A stretch of 64,000 nt of DNA from Aquirhabdus parva (GTDB lineage Bacteria > Pseudomonadota > Gammaproteobacteria > Pseudomonadales > Moraxellaceae): NCBI RefSeq assembly GCF_003351745.1, contig NZ_CP031222.1, positions 3,330,207 to 3,394,206 of the forward strand, read 5' to 3'. A program made the translations under genes and the position numbers. A model generated the notes under the pieces. The model did not search any database. It saw only the letters and a program-made list of their open reading frames with translations, and had not been told where the DNA came from. Of this stretch, positions 1 through 8,338 are shown in pieces. Within the stretch, counting starts at the first letter, position 1; each line of letters begins with the position of its first letter.

Positions 1-294
1 ATTGTTGATCACCAGCGTGGTTGGATGTCCCATCAGCACTTCAGCTTGATCAGCAAGCGCTTTCACTTCTTCAGCGTTGCCTACATCACATTGCACGGCA
101 TAACCTGTTGCACCTACGCCTTTGAGCAAGGCAACGGTTTCCTCCGCAGCCGCCTGATTGATATCTGCACAGACTACCGTACCGCCACGCTTGCCCAGCT
201 CTAATGCAAAGCTACGACCAATCCCACTCCCCGCGCCAGTCACGACTGCGTAGGCTTGGTGACTGGTTTTTTGCTTTTTACTAAATAAACTCAT
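1..294 (-). CDS. Short-chain dehydrogenase/reductase, N-terminal part (cut by left edge)
   Basis: Ninety-eight codons of a classical SDR are present, starting at an ATG at 294 and running off the left edge. Seen directly: the cofactor motif TGAGSGIG near residue 19, an acidic residue after the second strand (VVCADIN) that in this family usually means NAD preference, a DV motif (VQCDVGN), and VINN at the edge where the NNAG motif begins. The catalytic Ser, Tyr and Lys lie outside the window, so the substrate cannot be judged. It is followed on the same strand by the diiron-type hydrolase at 354-1319, 59 bp upstream of it, so the two are probably co-transcribed leftward. This SDR-hydrolase pairing is common in Acinetobacter-type genomes. 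Confidence 0.9.
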   Translation of the reverse strand, partial: MSLFSKKQKTSHQAYAVVTGAGSGIGRSFALELGKRGGTVVCADINQAAAEETVALLKGVGATGYAVQCDVGNAEEVKALADQAEVLMGHPTTLVINN

Positions 295-353
295 AATGAT
301 TCCAAACACGTATTGTTGTTATGACATTGATAAACAGGTATGGGCTTGACTGT

Positions 354-1319
354 TCAAGCCGCTCTGACCTTAGGAACCACTTCTTTAATGAAGTAAGGCG
401 TCAACAAACCCGTTTCAGGATCTAGCAGACGCTCTTTGTAGTAAGCCAGATACTCAGAGGTATCGTGGTCGTTCGGATGGAAGTCTGGGCGCAAGTAATC
501 GAGGATGTGACCCACAGTACTGCCATATACGCCATCTTTAGGACCCAGTAACAGCGCTGCACTGCGTTTGACATCTCGCCAATAGCTGAGACTCCACAGA
601 TTGCTCGGCTTTCTGAAGAACGGAATCAGCACGCCGCCCAGTGGCACCAAGAACATGATGGTAATGAACGCTGCCGCAAAGCCCGTGATACGCAGTGCAT
701 AATTACCAGAGAGGGTCTGATAGACATCATAAGCAATGTCTTTATGCTCAGACTCTTCGAGCATATGCCACATCCAAAGGCCGCGCTGACGGTCATCCTG
801 ACTGTAGAAGAAATTGGCTTCATGCTTCATCATGAACTCAGCCAGCACTGCGGTGAAGTGCTCAATCCCTGCCATCAACGACAGTTTCATCGGTTGCGGA
901 AACTTGAGGAAGCCGTAGTTGAATACGTTGCGGGCCAAAAAGCGGTAGAAGGTGACTGGAAAGTCTTTTGCTTTCAGGATCTCATTCCACTCTTCATGGA
1001 CTTTAGAATGCAAGGCTTCTTGACCAATTAACGCAGTCACACGTTGCTTAAGAATCGGGTCGGTCAGGAAATCGCGATGATAGCGCGCAGTCTCAATCAC
1101 AAGGTCTTCACCAAAGGTCAGAAAAATGGATAGCGCTTGAAAATAAGCACTCGCCAATTCTGCATTCATATAGAAGTCAGGATCTGCTTCGTCCGCGTTG
1201 AATTTAAAATCAAAGTGACGAATAGGGACTAAGCCCTTTTTAGAAAAATCTGTAGTGACCGCTTGGTTTTTGGTTTTGAATTTACCAAAAACGGAACTTT
1301 TGATTGCTGGAGCGTTCAT
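354..1319 (-). CDS. Metal-dependent hydrolase, PF10118/COG3687 family
   Basis: A 321-residue protein of the family annotated as predicted metal-dependent hydrolase (PF10118), a helical ferritin-like fold. Visible metal-ligand candidates in order: EDLVIETARYHRDF (about residue 70), QEALHSKVHEEW (about 100), GIEHFTAV (about 151) and MLEESEHKD (about 187), i.e. repeated E-x-x-H patterns that would form a di-metal site. A hydrophobic helix (about 213-236, GFAAAFITIMFLVPLGGVLI) suggests membrane association. The reaction is unknown; members often sit beside SDRs and TetR regulators in lipid or terpene-related loci. The ATG at 1319 follows a GGAATT stretch, a weak ribosome site. The operator-like palindrome at 1522-1537 lies about 200 bp upstream. 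Confidence 0.85.
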   Translation of the reverse strand: MNAPAIKSSVFGKFKTKNQAVTTDFSKKGLVPIRHFDFKFNADEADPDFYMNAELASAYFQALSIFLTFGEDLVIETARYHRDFLTDPILKQRVTALIGQEALHSKVHEEWNEILKAKDFPVTFYRFLARNVFNYGFLKFPQPMKLSLMAGIEHFTAVLAEFMMKHEANFFYSQDDRQRGLWMWHMLEESEHKDIAYDVYQTLSGNYALRITGFAAAFITIMFLVPLGGVLIPFFRKPSNLWSLSYWRDVKRSAALLLGPKDGVYGSTVGHILDYLRPDFHPNDHDTSEYLAYYKERLLDPETGLLTPYFIKEVVPKVRAA

Positions 1320-1521
1320 AGCAATTCCTTTAACTTAAGCAGTTGGAGAATGTGTTGTGAGGGTCTGGCGTCGTTCTGTCATCTTCAGGCAAGAACGTCG
1401 GACACGCGTTCATCTCTCTTGCAATACCTGAGATGGCAATGTCGTTGATCATCCTATTTACAAATTAGCAGACGGTCTTGGGCTGACGGAATTTGTAGTC
1501 ATTGACTTACAGTATCCTATA
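1320..1521. other. Non-coding stretch upstream of the hydrolase/SDR operon
   Basis: No convincing gene is present between the hydrolase start and the palindrome at 1522. This is presumably the untranslated leader and promoter of the leftward operon. Reading frames here are short and have no ribosome site. Confidence 0.5.
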
Positions 1522-1537
1522 CCGAACTTTTGTTCGG
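1522..1537. promoter_or_regulatory. TetR-type operator candidate
   Basis: Perfect inverted repeat CCGAAC-TTTT-GTTCGG. The form (6-bp arms, 4-bp centre) is typical of TetR-family sites, and the leftward SDR/hydrolase pair is the nearest target. No TetR gene is adjacent in this window, so the regulator would be encoded beyond the left edge or elsewhere. Between this site and 1800 I see no other clear element. Confidence 0.5.
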
Positions 1538-1800
1538 ATTCAATTCGGGTAATCCCTAGTTACCAAACCCAACCAACCGCTTGCTTGGTATGGCTCAGGG
1601 CTTGCAAATACTGTGGGTGCGCTTGGGGTTGTTCTGATTTTTTTGGGTGAGATTCGGGGGTTGAGGAGGACTGGATCGGGTTTCATGCACTCGAGAAATG
1701 TGATCAAGTCGGCGAATTACACAAAACTTGAGACAGATAGCCTCATACAGATGTATGAATCCATTAAGAACGTTATCTAAATACCATTTATTCGTATCTC

Positions 1801-1877
1801 AATTTAATGCAACAAAACAGTTGCATTAAATTTTACTTAATGCATAATGCAACTACTAGGTTGCACTTAATGCACCA
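1801..1877. promoter_or_regulatory. Inverted-repeat cluster upstream of the SRPBCC/ArsR operon
   Basis: A perfect 13-bp inverted repeat (AATTTAATGCAAC at 1801-1813, GTTGCATTAAATT at 1820-1832) is followed by further copies of the same half-site words (TTAATGCA at 1838-1845, ATGCAAC at 1847-1853, GGTTGCAC then TTAATGCA up to 1875). It ends 23 bp before the first start codon of the operon. ArsR/SmtB proteins bind AT-rich inverted repeats over their own promoters, and an ArsR gene closes this operon, so autoregulation from this cluster is the simplest reading. Confidence 0.55.
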
Positions 1878-1900
1878 CTCATAAAATAGGAGCAAAGATA

Positions 1901-2356
1901 ATGTTCGATATTTTGCACAAACTGGGCATTCAATCGACGTCTGTCGATGATGTCTATCAGTCCCTCACCACACGGGAAGGTCTGTCAGGGTGGTGGGCTA
2001 ATGACACCCATGGCAAATGCAATGTCGGCGACGTGATTCAATTCCGATTCAAACTCAAAGACCGTACAGCCAACATTGACATGAAGGTGCTTGACCTTGA
2101 GCCCGCCAAGAAAGTGCTTTGGCAAGTGGTCGATGGACCTAAGGAATGGATCGGCACACAAGTAAGTTGGCAACTCAGCCAAGAAGACAGTTGGACCATT
2201 GTTCTGTTCAAGCACCAAGGTTGGCAAGAACCCGTCGAGTTCATGCACCATTGCAGCACCAAGTGGGCAATCTTTCTGCTTAGCCTGAAGTTATTGCATG
2301 AAACAGGCAAAGGGACACCTAACCCAAAAGATTACAAGCTCGAAAGTTGGGAGTAA
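1901..2356 (+). CDS. SRPBCC-domain (AHSA1-like) protein
   Basis: A 151-residue START/Bet v 1-fold protein of the AHSA1/SRPBCC type. Visible family signs are an early helix with DDVYQSLTTREGLSGWW, where SRPBCC proteins have V-W-x-A-L-T-x-P-x-x-L-x-x-W, then alternating beta strands and the long C-terminal helix STKWAIFLLSLKLLHETG. Such proteins bind hydrophobic ligands in a cavity; no catalytic residues are known and the ligand here cannot be predicted. An AGGAG ribosome site at 1888-1892 fixes the ATG. It is first of a four-gene operon (SRPBCC, GFA, SRPBCC, ArsR), a common arrangement in Proteobacteria. The next gene starts one base after its stop. Confidence 0.8.
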   Translation: MFDILHKLGIQSTSVDDVYQSLTTREGLSGWWANDTHGKCNVGDVIQFRFKLKDRTANIDMKVLDLEPAKKVLWQVVDGPKEWIGTQVSWQLSQEDSWTIVLFKHQGWQEPVEFMHHCSTKWAIFLLSLKLLHETGKGTPNPKDYKLESWE

Positions 2357-2357
2357 T

Positions 2358-2795
2358 ATGATGAATAACCCAAACGAAAACATGATTAAGCCCTATACCG
2401 GCGGTTGTGCCTGCGGTGCCATCGGTTATGAGATTTCTGAAGAACCCATTTTCTCAAATCACTGCCAGTGTCTAGACTGTCAACACGCGAGCGGCACGGG
2501 ACACGGGTCTTATTTGACTTTCCCCAATATGGGCCATGTGACACTGAAGGGCGAAGCAAAGCACTGGGACAGAGTCGCCGATAGCGGTCATGTAAAGACT
2601 CATTGGTTCTGTCCCAACTGCGGATCACCAGTCTATCTAACCTTTGCCGCCATGCCTCACTTGTTTACTGTGCATGCAGCAAGCCTTGACGATCCCAGCA
2701 GATTCATACCGCAAGTAGTCACGTACAACGATCGAGGTCATTCATGGGATCAACTTGATCCCATATTGCCAAAATTCGAAAAAATGCCGCAGTAG
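2358..2795 (+). CDS. GFA (glutathione-dependent formaldehyde-activating)-family zinc protein
   Basis: A 145-residue protein of the GFA/CENP-V family. Cysteine ligands are all present: GGCACGAIGY near residue 17, CQCLDCQHASG near residue 37, and FCPNCGSPVY near residue 87, giving the C-x-C, C-x-C-x-x-C and C-x-x-C sets that hold two zinc ions. Most members have no demonstrated formaldehyde activity, so only a zinc-binding role is safe. I chose the ATG at 2358, one base after the upstream stop and behind a GGGAG site, rather than an in-frame ATG at 2298 that would lie inside the previous gene. This is the second gene of the ArsR-closed operon. Confidence 0.85.
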   Translation: MMNNPNENMIKPYTGGCACGAIGYEISEEPIFSNHCQCLDCQHASGTGHGSYLTFPNMGHVTLKGEAKHWDRVADSGHVKTHWFCPNCGSPVYLTFAAMPHLFTVHAASLDDPSRFIPQVVTYNDRGHSWDQLDPILPKFEKMPQ

Positions 2796-2854
2796 AAACA
2801 TGTGCAGAATCAATAAAATTAGCTTTCATCAATAAACAATTATGAGGTAGCATC

Positions 2855-3322
2855 ATGAACACATCGACAGATCGTATCGAAAAGCAAATCGTTTTAAAGG
2901 CACCGCGCAGCCGTGTCTGGCAGGCCATCTCCAATGCAGAACAATTCGGAGAGTGGTTTGGTGTGGCGCTCACAGGTAAAACCTTCAGTGCAGGGCAATA
3001 TACCAAGGGCAATGGATTCTCACCATGCAGTGGCGACCTTGGCTATGTGTGGGAAGCCTTGATTGAGCGCATCGAACCGGAGCACTTCTTTTCATTTCGC
3101 TGGCATCCCTATTCAGCGGACAAATCAATCGACCTTAGCAAGGAGCCGATGACACTGGTCGAGTTTGAATTAAACGAAGTGGACGGCGGTACATTGCTTC
3201 GTGTAGTAGAATCAGGCTTTGACGCCATCCTGCCATCGCGACGTACGCTTGCTTTCAGCATGAATACCAACGGTTGGGATCAGCAAATCAAAAACATCGA
3301 GGCTTATATTGCTAAACTTTAA
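2855..3322 (+). CDS. SRPBCC-domain (AHSA1-like) protein
   Basis: A 155-residue second SRPBCC protein. The start is typical of the family: IEKQIVLKAPRSRVWQAISN then EQFGEWFG (residues 8-36), with a strand-rich middle and the last helix (NGWDQQIKNIEAYIAKL). Two paralogous SRPBCC proteins in one operon with an ArsR regulator is a recurring set; in related operons the ArsR is thought to control them. A GAGG ribosome site precedes the ATG at 2855. The 3' end overlaps the regulator start by 14 bases, which implies translational coupling. The ligand is unknown. Confidence 0.82.
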   Translation: MNTSTDRIEKQIVLKAPRSRVWQAISNAEQFGEWFGVALTGKTFSAGQYTKGNGFSPCSGDLGYVWEALIERIEPEHFFSFRWHPYSADKSIDLSKEPMTLVEFELNEVDGGTLLRVVESGFDAILPSRRTLAFSMNTNGWDQQIKNIEAYIAKL

Positions 3323-3656
3323 TGGTTCTAAAAGCGCCGCACTGCCGACCTTCGCGCCGCTGTTTGCGGCGCTGGGGGACGAAACGCGCTTACGTCTGAT
3401 CGCAGTGCTGTGTGCTGGCGGTGCGATGTCGATCACCCAACTGACCACAGGCACCGAGATCACCCGCCAAGCCGTGACCAAGCATCTCACGGTCCTTGCG
3501 GATGCTGGGCTCGTGCGTGATGTCAAGGTTGGACGCGAGCGCCTCTGGGAGTTTGAACCCAGTCAGTTGGATGAAGCCCGCCGTACCCTTGAAATCATTT
3601 CACAGCAGTGGGATGAAGCACTGGAGAGACTCAAGAAGCTGGTTGAAGGCGACTAA
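3309..3656 (+). CDS. ArsR-family transcriptional regulator
   Basis: A 115-residue winged-helix protein: LFAALGDETRLRLIAVL (residues 18-34) is the classic ArsR opening, followed by the recognition helix region SITQLTTGTEITRQAVTKHLTVLADAGLV and the wing VGRERLWEF. It has no CxC metal motif of the ArsR/SmtB kind, so it belongs to the SRPBCC-linked non-metal group. The start is TTG at 3309 behind GAGG at 3299-3302; no ATG exists before the domain. It overlaps the preceding SRPBCC gene by 14 bp. Likely role: autorepressor of the operon through the inverted repeats at 1801-1877. Confidence 0.85.
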   Translation: MLNFNGSKSAALPTFAPLFAALGDETRLRLIAVLCAGGAMSITQLTTGTEITRQAVTKHLTVLADAGLVRDVKVGRERLWEFEPSQLDEARRTLEIISQQWDEALERLKKLVEGD

Positions 3657-3689
3657 CATTCGCTGAAAGTGCACTTTAAACCCTATCCC

Positions 3690-5360
3690 CTACAAACTCC
3701 CACACAGCGCATGCACATTGTAGGGACTACCCTGCCCTTGTTTCAGATCAATCTCTTTATTCTGCAAATAGCGCAGCGCTTGTGAAAACATATAATCCGT
3801 CGCTGTGGCATAGGTCTTTGCCAAGACTGGCGGCGGCATATCCTGTTTATGCTGACTCATGCTCATCAAAATCTCGCTACGCCGTTTAACCCGTTCTTTA
3901 CGAATCTTTTCCAGAGGGTTAGCAGGGTCTATCCCTTCGTATTTAGGGTGAGCAATATCAACTTCGTGAAAATTAAGCGCATCGTCCGGATCACCATTTT
4001 TGCGCTCACTGACAAAATAATCGGGAGTAATGCCATACCCGTTGACGGGGCAACCCGATGGCGTGAAGTAGTTGGCGGTGGTTAGACGCAGTCCCGTACC
4101 ATCAATCCGTGGTGATATCGCTTGTATCGACCCTTTACCAAAGGTTGTCTTACCGATAATCGTTGCACGTTTAAGATCCTGTAGCGCACCGCTCACCAAT
4201 TCAGGCGCGGACACGGTATTCTGATGCACAAGCACAACCAGCGGGATGGTTTTATACAGCTCGGGTAAGTCAGCAAGCGGATCTTTGGTGACGCCATCCT
4301 TGGTATTAGCCGCGGTCTTATAATCATCAAGGGTGGTATAGAGATAACGCGTGTTTTCCGGTGATTTGCCTTTGGTCAGTACCGCCTTTTGTTTGTCTTT
4401 GACAAAGATCGAGACCACACCAACTGCACCCGACAAAGAACCACCGCCATTGTTACGCAGGTCTAAAACAAGTCCTTTGAGATTAGGATTGGTTTTGGCA
4501 AGGTCCTGCAACGCGTCGACGGTTTTGGCAACGACATTTTCATCAAAGGATGAAATACGCACCCAGCCATAATCGGATGCAACGAGGCGATGATAGACCG
4601 TTTCGCTATTGATCTTGGCGCGCGTGATATTGAAATACGTTTTTTGCATTTTAGGCATGCGCTGCACGGTGATCTTGACCACAGTATTCGGCAGGCCTGC
4701 GATGCGCTCGGTCATTTCTTTAAATGTTTTACCACTAAAATTCTCACCATCCGCTTCGACGATCAAGTCATTGGGATGGATATTGGCTTTTTCGGCTGGA
4801 CTGTTATCAATCACTTGATAAACCCGTAAGCCATCGCCCTCTTGCCCGACGACGACCCCGATACCCACATAGCCTTCTGCGCGCCATGTTTTCCACATAT
4901 CGGCAAATTCGGTTTTATCCATGAACTGTCCATGAGTCAGTGTATCCACCGTGCGCTTGATCCCTTGATTGAGAAACTCATGAATGTCGACAGGGGTGTA
5001 GGAGTCCTTTTTGATGGCCTCAACCACATCTTTGAGTTGGCAGATTTCTGCTTCCCAATCAGGCGGGCACGGACTTGGACTTGGACTTGGACTTGGACTT
5101 GGACTTGGACTTGGACTTGGACTTGGGCTTGGGCTTGGGCTTGGGCTTGGGCTTGGGCTTGGGCTTGGGCTTGGGCTTGGGCTTGGGCTTGGGCTTGGGC
5201 TTGGGCTTGGGCTTGGGCTTGGGCTTGGGCTTTCAGCATATGAGGCTGTTGCACATATGCCTATAGAAAGTACAGCAATTTTTATAGCGCGGCTGAGATA
5301 ACGTAAGCGGTGTTTATTCATTGGGTTTGACATTAATCTTCGAATGCTTGATAGCATCAT
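3690..5360 (-). CDS. Exported S41A (C-terminal processing) protease with long Pro-Ser repeat linker
   Basis: About 556 residues. Order: N-terminal export signal (from [18 protein letters not shown] to ATASYA), a 54-residue strict Pro-Ser alternation (encoded at 5071-5232), a helical segment, a PDZ domain ([20 protein letters not shown]...[13 protein letters not shown]), and the S41 core. The Ser/Lys dyad is intact: Ser385 in NTVSAPELV and Lys410 in TTFGKGSIQ, 25 residues apart as in Tsp/CtpA. S41A proteases trim C-termini of periplasmic proteins and act in cell-wall turnover. The Pro-Ser stretch should be an extended, flexible spacer between the signal or envelope anchor and the protease. The ATGs at 5360 and 5357 follow an AGG; the ATG at 5321 would give a cleaner signal peptide. 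Monocistronic by appearance. Confidence 0.88.
   Translation of the reverse strand: MMLSSIRRLMSNPMNKHRLRYLSRAIKIAVLSIGICATASYAESPSPSPSPSPSPSPSPSPSPSPSPSPSPSPSPSPSPSPSPSPSPSPSPSPSPSPCPPDWEAEICQLKDVVEAIKKDSYTPVDIHEFLNQGIKRTVDTLTHGQFMDKTEFADMWKTWRAEGYVGIGVVVGQEGDGLRVYQVIDNSPAEKANIHPNDLIVEADGENFSGKTFKEMTERIAGLPNTVVKITVQRMPKMQKTYFNITRAKINSETVYHRLVASDYGWVRISSFDENVVAKTVDALQDLAKTNPNLKGLVLDLRNNGGGSLSGAVGVVSIFVKDKQKAVLTKGKSPENTRYLYTTLDDYKTAANTKDGVTKDPLADLPELYKTIPLVVLVHQNTVSAPELVSGALQDLKRATIIGKTTFGKGSIQAISPRIDGTGLRLTTANYFTPSGCPVNGYGITPDYFVSERKNGDPDDALNFHEVDIAHPKYEGIDPANPLEKIRKERVKRRSEILMSMSQHKQDMPPPVLAKTYATATDYMFSQALRYLQNKEIDLKQGQGSPYNVHALCGSL
5071..5232. repeat. Hexanucleotide tandem repeat, 27 units, encoding (Pro-Ser)27
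   Basis: On the + strand there are nine consecutive GGACTT units (5071-5124) followed by eighteen GGGCTT units (5125-5232) without a single interruption. On the coding strand this reads alternating Ser (AGT or AGC) and Pro (CCA). The unit length of six keeps frame, so copy-number change alters only linker length. The two blocks differ by one base per unit, which points to two separate rounds of expansion. Confidence 0.97.
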
Positions 5361-5421
5361 CAAAACCTAAAAATCGTTGAAACACAAGATTGTTTGCTGT
5401 AAATGCTTCTACAATCACGCC

Positions 5422-5580
5422 TCAAATCCGCCCTATCTCACCCCGAAACTGACTCGGTGTCATCCCCGTCCATTTCTTAAACGCCCGCGTAAAGTTTGCA
5501 GGTCCCACATAACCCAGCAAACTGCTGATACTCTGGATATCCATTTCGGTCATCGTCAACAGCTTTTCTGCTCCTGCTTG
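5422..5580 (-). pseudogene. AraC-family regulator remnant (C-terminal HTH only)
   Basis: Minus-strand translation gives about 52 residues matching the end of an AraC/XylS DNA-binding domain: MDIQSISSLLGYVGPANFTR, then AFKKWTGMTPSQFRGEIGRI and a TGA at 5422-5424. The pattern I-x-x-I-A-x-x-x-G-Y-x-x-x-x-x-F-x-R-x-F-K-x-x-x-G-x-(ST)-P-x-x-(FY)-R is clear. Upstream in frame there is a TGA at 5590-5592 and no trace of the first HTH or the sensor domain, so this is a decayed 3' fragment, probably left by a deletion. It ends about 60 bp upstream of the S41 protease start and may once have neighboured it as a regulator. Confidence 0.75.
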
Positions 5581-5766
5581 TGTGGTTAATCAAGCTTGGA
5601 GAGATAAGTCGTATTTATTACTTCTCAGATCACATTTTTTGCCAAGGCACATTAGAAATATTACAGAACAACCGCTCAAATCCAATCTGCGAAGTGGGTC
5701 ACACCCTGTCCTATTTTGAAACATTTTGTATTAAAAAACACCAAATTTGGCACCAAAAGGTAAAAA

Positions 5767-5991
5767 TCAATCACTAATAGGTATATAAAACATAAAAAAA
5801 TCATGCCATAACAACTCATAGCTTTCTGCTTCTAAAAAAAGCATAAAAGTTGTTTTTAAATATTCTAAAAGCCCACACCGAGCATGACACCACTCATTCC
5901 CAGATGAATGAGGGATATCGGTCAGATAGGCAAATTTGTTGTGGTCACACTCTTCAAAGACTTTGTGACATGTTTTGCACTCGACGTTCAA
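5767..5991 (-). CDS. Small Cys/His-rich hypothetical protein (doubtful)
   Basis: A frame of 74 codons from a TTG at 5991; the open frame extends up to 6054 without a better start. It has CKTCHKVFEECDH and WCHARC, a spacing that could bind one zinc ion, followed by an aromatic-rich tail. No ribosome site is visible and the region is AT-rich, so it may be a chance frame or a decayed gene. Nothing supports a function. The rest of the 5590-6356 interval shows no convincing gene. Confidence 0.25.
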   Translation of the reverse strand: MNVECKTCHKVFEECDHNKFAYLTDIPHSSGNEWCHARCGLLEYLKTTFMLFLEAESYELLWHDFFMFYIPISD

Positions 5992-6356
5992 AACTGATTG
6001 ATGTGCAGTAAATAGTTTGAGTGCAAGACACCCAAACCTAAGTTCCTTGCGAAGTTACATTGCTCATGTTTATGCGACATTGATGATTGACCCGTGCGTG
6101 GTAATAACATGGGTAAGTCTTTGATGATGGCGTAAACATGATCAAGGTAAATAACTTTAATACTTGATATTCACAATCAAGCATTAAGAGAGTTTTAGAT
6201 ACCGAGATAAGGATCAGCCGCATTGTTGCGACGTACCCACGCAGCAGTGCACAGATCAACAGAAGTTTTACCCAAACTTTCCAACCAGTCACAGTTGGCA
6301 GAGATATACCCATCATCTGTTAGTCATGTACTGGAACATTACAACATGGAGTTCTT

Positions 6357-8246
6357 ATGAAATCTCGTATTAAAGTACTTTCTGCTGCCGTTATGTTATT
6401 AGCAGCACACCAAGCAACCGCAGGCGACACAAAAAATCAGGCCGCAATTGATCGCGCTCTGGGAGTGATTCAGCAAAATAGCAGTACGTTTAAGCTCTCG
6501 ACCGCAAGTTCATCGAGTGCTAAAGGACTGGGAATCGCATCCGATGCCCTCCCTACAAACACAACGTCTGGGGACCAATTCAAAGCCAAGGATGTGATTG
6601 TGGATCGCGATGGCACCGAACATGTGCGTTTTAATCGCTTCTACAATGGTATGCCCGTGATCGGTGGGGATACTGTCGTCCACTCTTACCATGGACAACT
6701 CAAGCATGCGAGCCTGTCACAAACAGCCCCGATTAATCTGACACAGGGCACAACGGGTGCGGGCATTACTGCGGGTGATGCAAAAGCCAATATTACTGCG
6801 GCGACAGCCAAGAGCATTGCAGTAAAAAACTTTGGCGGGACGGTTAAAGAAGTACTGACTCCAAAACTGGTTGTATTTGCACGCAATATTAAACCGACAC
6901 TCGCATACCAAGTCAGTGTATCAGGTGAAGAATCAAGCTTGACCAACTCAGCGCAAAAATCACCTAAACTCTCGTTGTTATACATCGCTGCGAACAGTGG
7001 CGCGCTTATCGGTCGTGATGAGCAAATTCAACACATGTCAGCACCGCCAACCACCCCGCCATCAACCACACCCGCCTCAGTTGTTGCAACAACAGGAACG
7101 GGGAAGACGTTACTGATCGGCAATGTGACCCTCGATATCGGAAAATCGACCGATGCCCTCAGCCAGACCACAACCTATTATTTGATCGATCCAAGCCGCG
7201 GCAACGGGCAGGTGAAAGACGCCAAGAATGTCGCACCGCCGACCACGACAACGGGATACGACAACCTGACCAAAAGCGCCTCTTCATTTTCAAAATCAAC
7301 CAATACTTTTGGCTCGGGTACAACCAGTGATCGAGCTTCAGCCGCCACTGATATCGCCTATGGCGTAGCAAAAACATGGGACTTTTACAAAACCTTAGAC
7401 CGTAAAGGCATCTTTAATGATGGCAAAGGAGTAACCACTTACGCCCACATCGGTACGAACTACTTTAATGCGTTTTGGCAAGACTATACCAAGAGCATGT
7501 ACTACGGCGATGGAAACAGCGCAAATGGAACTACCGCCGTTGTCGCACTGGATGTTGCAGGTCATGAGATGAGCCATGGCGTAAACAGCGCCACAGCAGG
7601 CCTTGCATATGACAAAGATGCAGGAGGACTCAATGAAGGCAACTCAGACATCATGGGAACGCTGGTTGAATTCTATAGTGCAACCACCGCTCACCCTGCC
7701 AATTACCTGATTGGTGAAGATCTATACACGACCAAAACCAATGCGGATGGTACGCCCAAAGCAATGCGCTATATGTTCAAACCGAGTCTAGATAACTTCC
7801 CCATCCAGCTCAGTGATGGTACAACAACTAACTTTGGTTCATTTGACTGTCTACCCGCAGGTGGATTTGCCAATCCAAAAATCCTTCAATTGAAGCCTGG
7901 CGCTTACAACGTCAGTTCCATTGATGCCTATGACCCGCACAACACATCAGGTGTTGCCAACCATTTCTTTTATTTGGTCACTGAAGGTGCCGTCGTTCCG
8001 ACTGGATTTACGAGCAAACTCACTGCCAAAGACCTCGTCTGCAATGGCGATACCACAGTGAAAGGAATCGGTCGGGATAAAGTGGCTAAAATTTGGTACA
8101 AAGCCCTGACCCAATATTTCACATCAGGGACTACCTATGCACAGGCCCGTACGGCAACGCTGAATGCCGCAACCGATCTCTACGGTGCGACATCAGATGA
8201 ATATAAAACGGTCGCTGCAGCGTGGAGTGCAGTGTCTGTCAATTAA
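6357..8246 (+). CDS. Secreted M4-family (thermolysin/elastase-like) metalloprotease precursor
   Basis: A 629-residue prepro-protease. Order: signal peptide (to about residue 22, ending ATAG), propeptide with FTP-type sequence (DGTEHVRFNRFYNGMPVIGG, about 85-104), a Pro/Thr-rich join near 230-245, then the catalytic domain. Zinc site: His403-Glu404-Met-Ser-His407 and Glu427 in GGLNEGNSD, exactly the thermolysin spacing; the likely transition-state His is His528 in YDPHNTSGVANHFFY. It secretes a neutral protease that degrades extracellular protein, with the propeptide acting as foldase and inhibitor. A GGAG site at 6348-6351 fixes the ATG. It is monocistronic and ends at the strong terminator 8276-8304. 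Confidence 0.93.
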   Translation: MKSRIKVLSAAVMLLAAHQATAGDTKNQAAIDRALGVIQQNSSTFKLSTASSSSAKGLGIASDALPTNTTSGDQFKAKDVIVDRDGTEHVRFNRFYNGMPVIGGDTVVHSYHGQLKHASLSQTAPINLTQGTTGAGITAGDAKANITAATAKSIAVKNFGGTVKEVLTPKLVVFARNIKPTLAYQVSVSGEESSLTNSAQKSPKLSLLYIAANSGALIGRDEQIQHMSAPPTTPPSTTPASVVATTGTGKTLLIGNVTLDIGKSTDALSQTTTYYLIDPSRGNGQVKDAKNVAPPTTTTGYDNLTKSASSFSKSTNTFGSGTTSDRASAATDIAYGVAKTWDFYKTLDRKGIFNDGKGVTTYAHIGTNYFNAFWQDYTKSMYYGDGNSANGTTAVVALDVAGHEMSHGVNSATAGLAYDKDAGGLNEGNSDIMGTLVEFYSATTAHPANYLIGEDLYTTKTNADGTPKAMRYMFKPSLDNFPIQLSDGTTTNFGSFDCLPAGGFANPKILQLKPGAYNVSSIDAYDPHNTSGVANHFFYLVTEGAVVPTGFTSKLTAKDLVCNGDTTVKGIGRDKVAKIWYKALTQYFTSGTTYAQARTATLNAATDLYGATSDEYKTVAAAWSAVSVN

Positions 8247-8275
8247 TGAACTTCTTCATCGCCTTAACTTAAAAC

Positions 8276-8304
8276 AAAAAGCCACGTGATTAACGTGGCT
8301 TTTT
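8276..8304. terminator. Bidirectional intrinsic terminator
   Basis: A perfect 12-bp stem (AAAAAGCCACGT at 8276-8287, ACGTGGCTTTTT at 8293-8304) with a 5-nt loop and T/A runs on both sides. It lies between the convergent protease and thioesterase genes and can serve both. Confidence 0.92.
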
Positions 8305-8338
8305 GCTGAGAACAATCTATCACCATCCAGCGCACACT

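Noticed and set aside
5071..5232. CRISPR-like array
   Set aside because: The repeats are 6 bp with no spacers. No cas gene is present and no other repeat-spacer pattern was seen.
4937..5301. Long frames encoding (Trp-Ala)n, (Gly-Leu)n, (Ala-Gln)n or (Asp-Leu)n
   Set aside because: They are produced by the hexanucleotide array being open in every frame. Only the minus-strand Pro-Ser frame joins a signal peptide to a protease.
6038..6316. 92-codon frame on the minus strand upstream of the M4 protease
   Set aside because: No ribosome site, unlikely composition and position over the promoter region of the protease.
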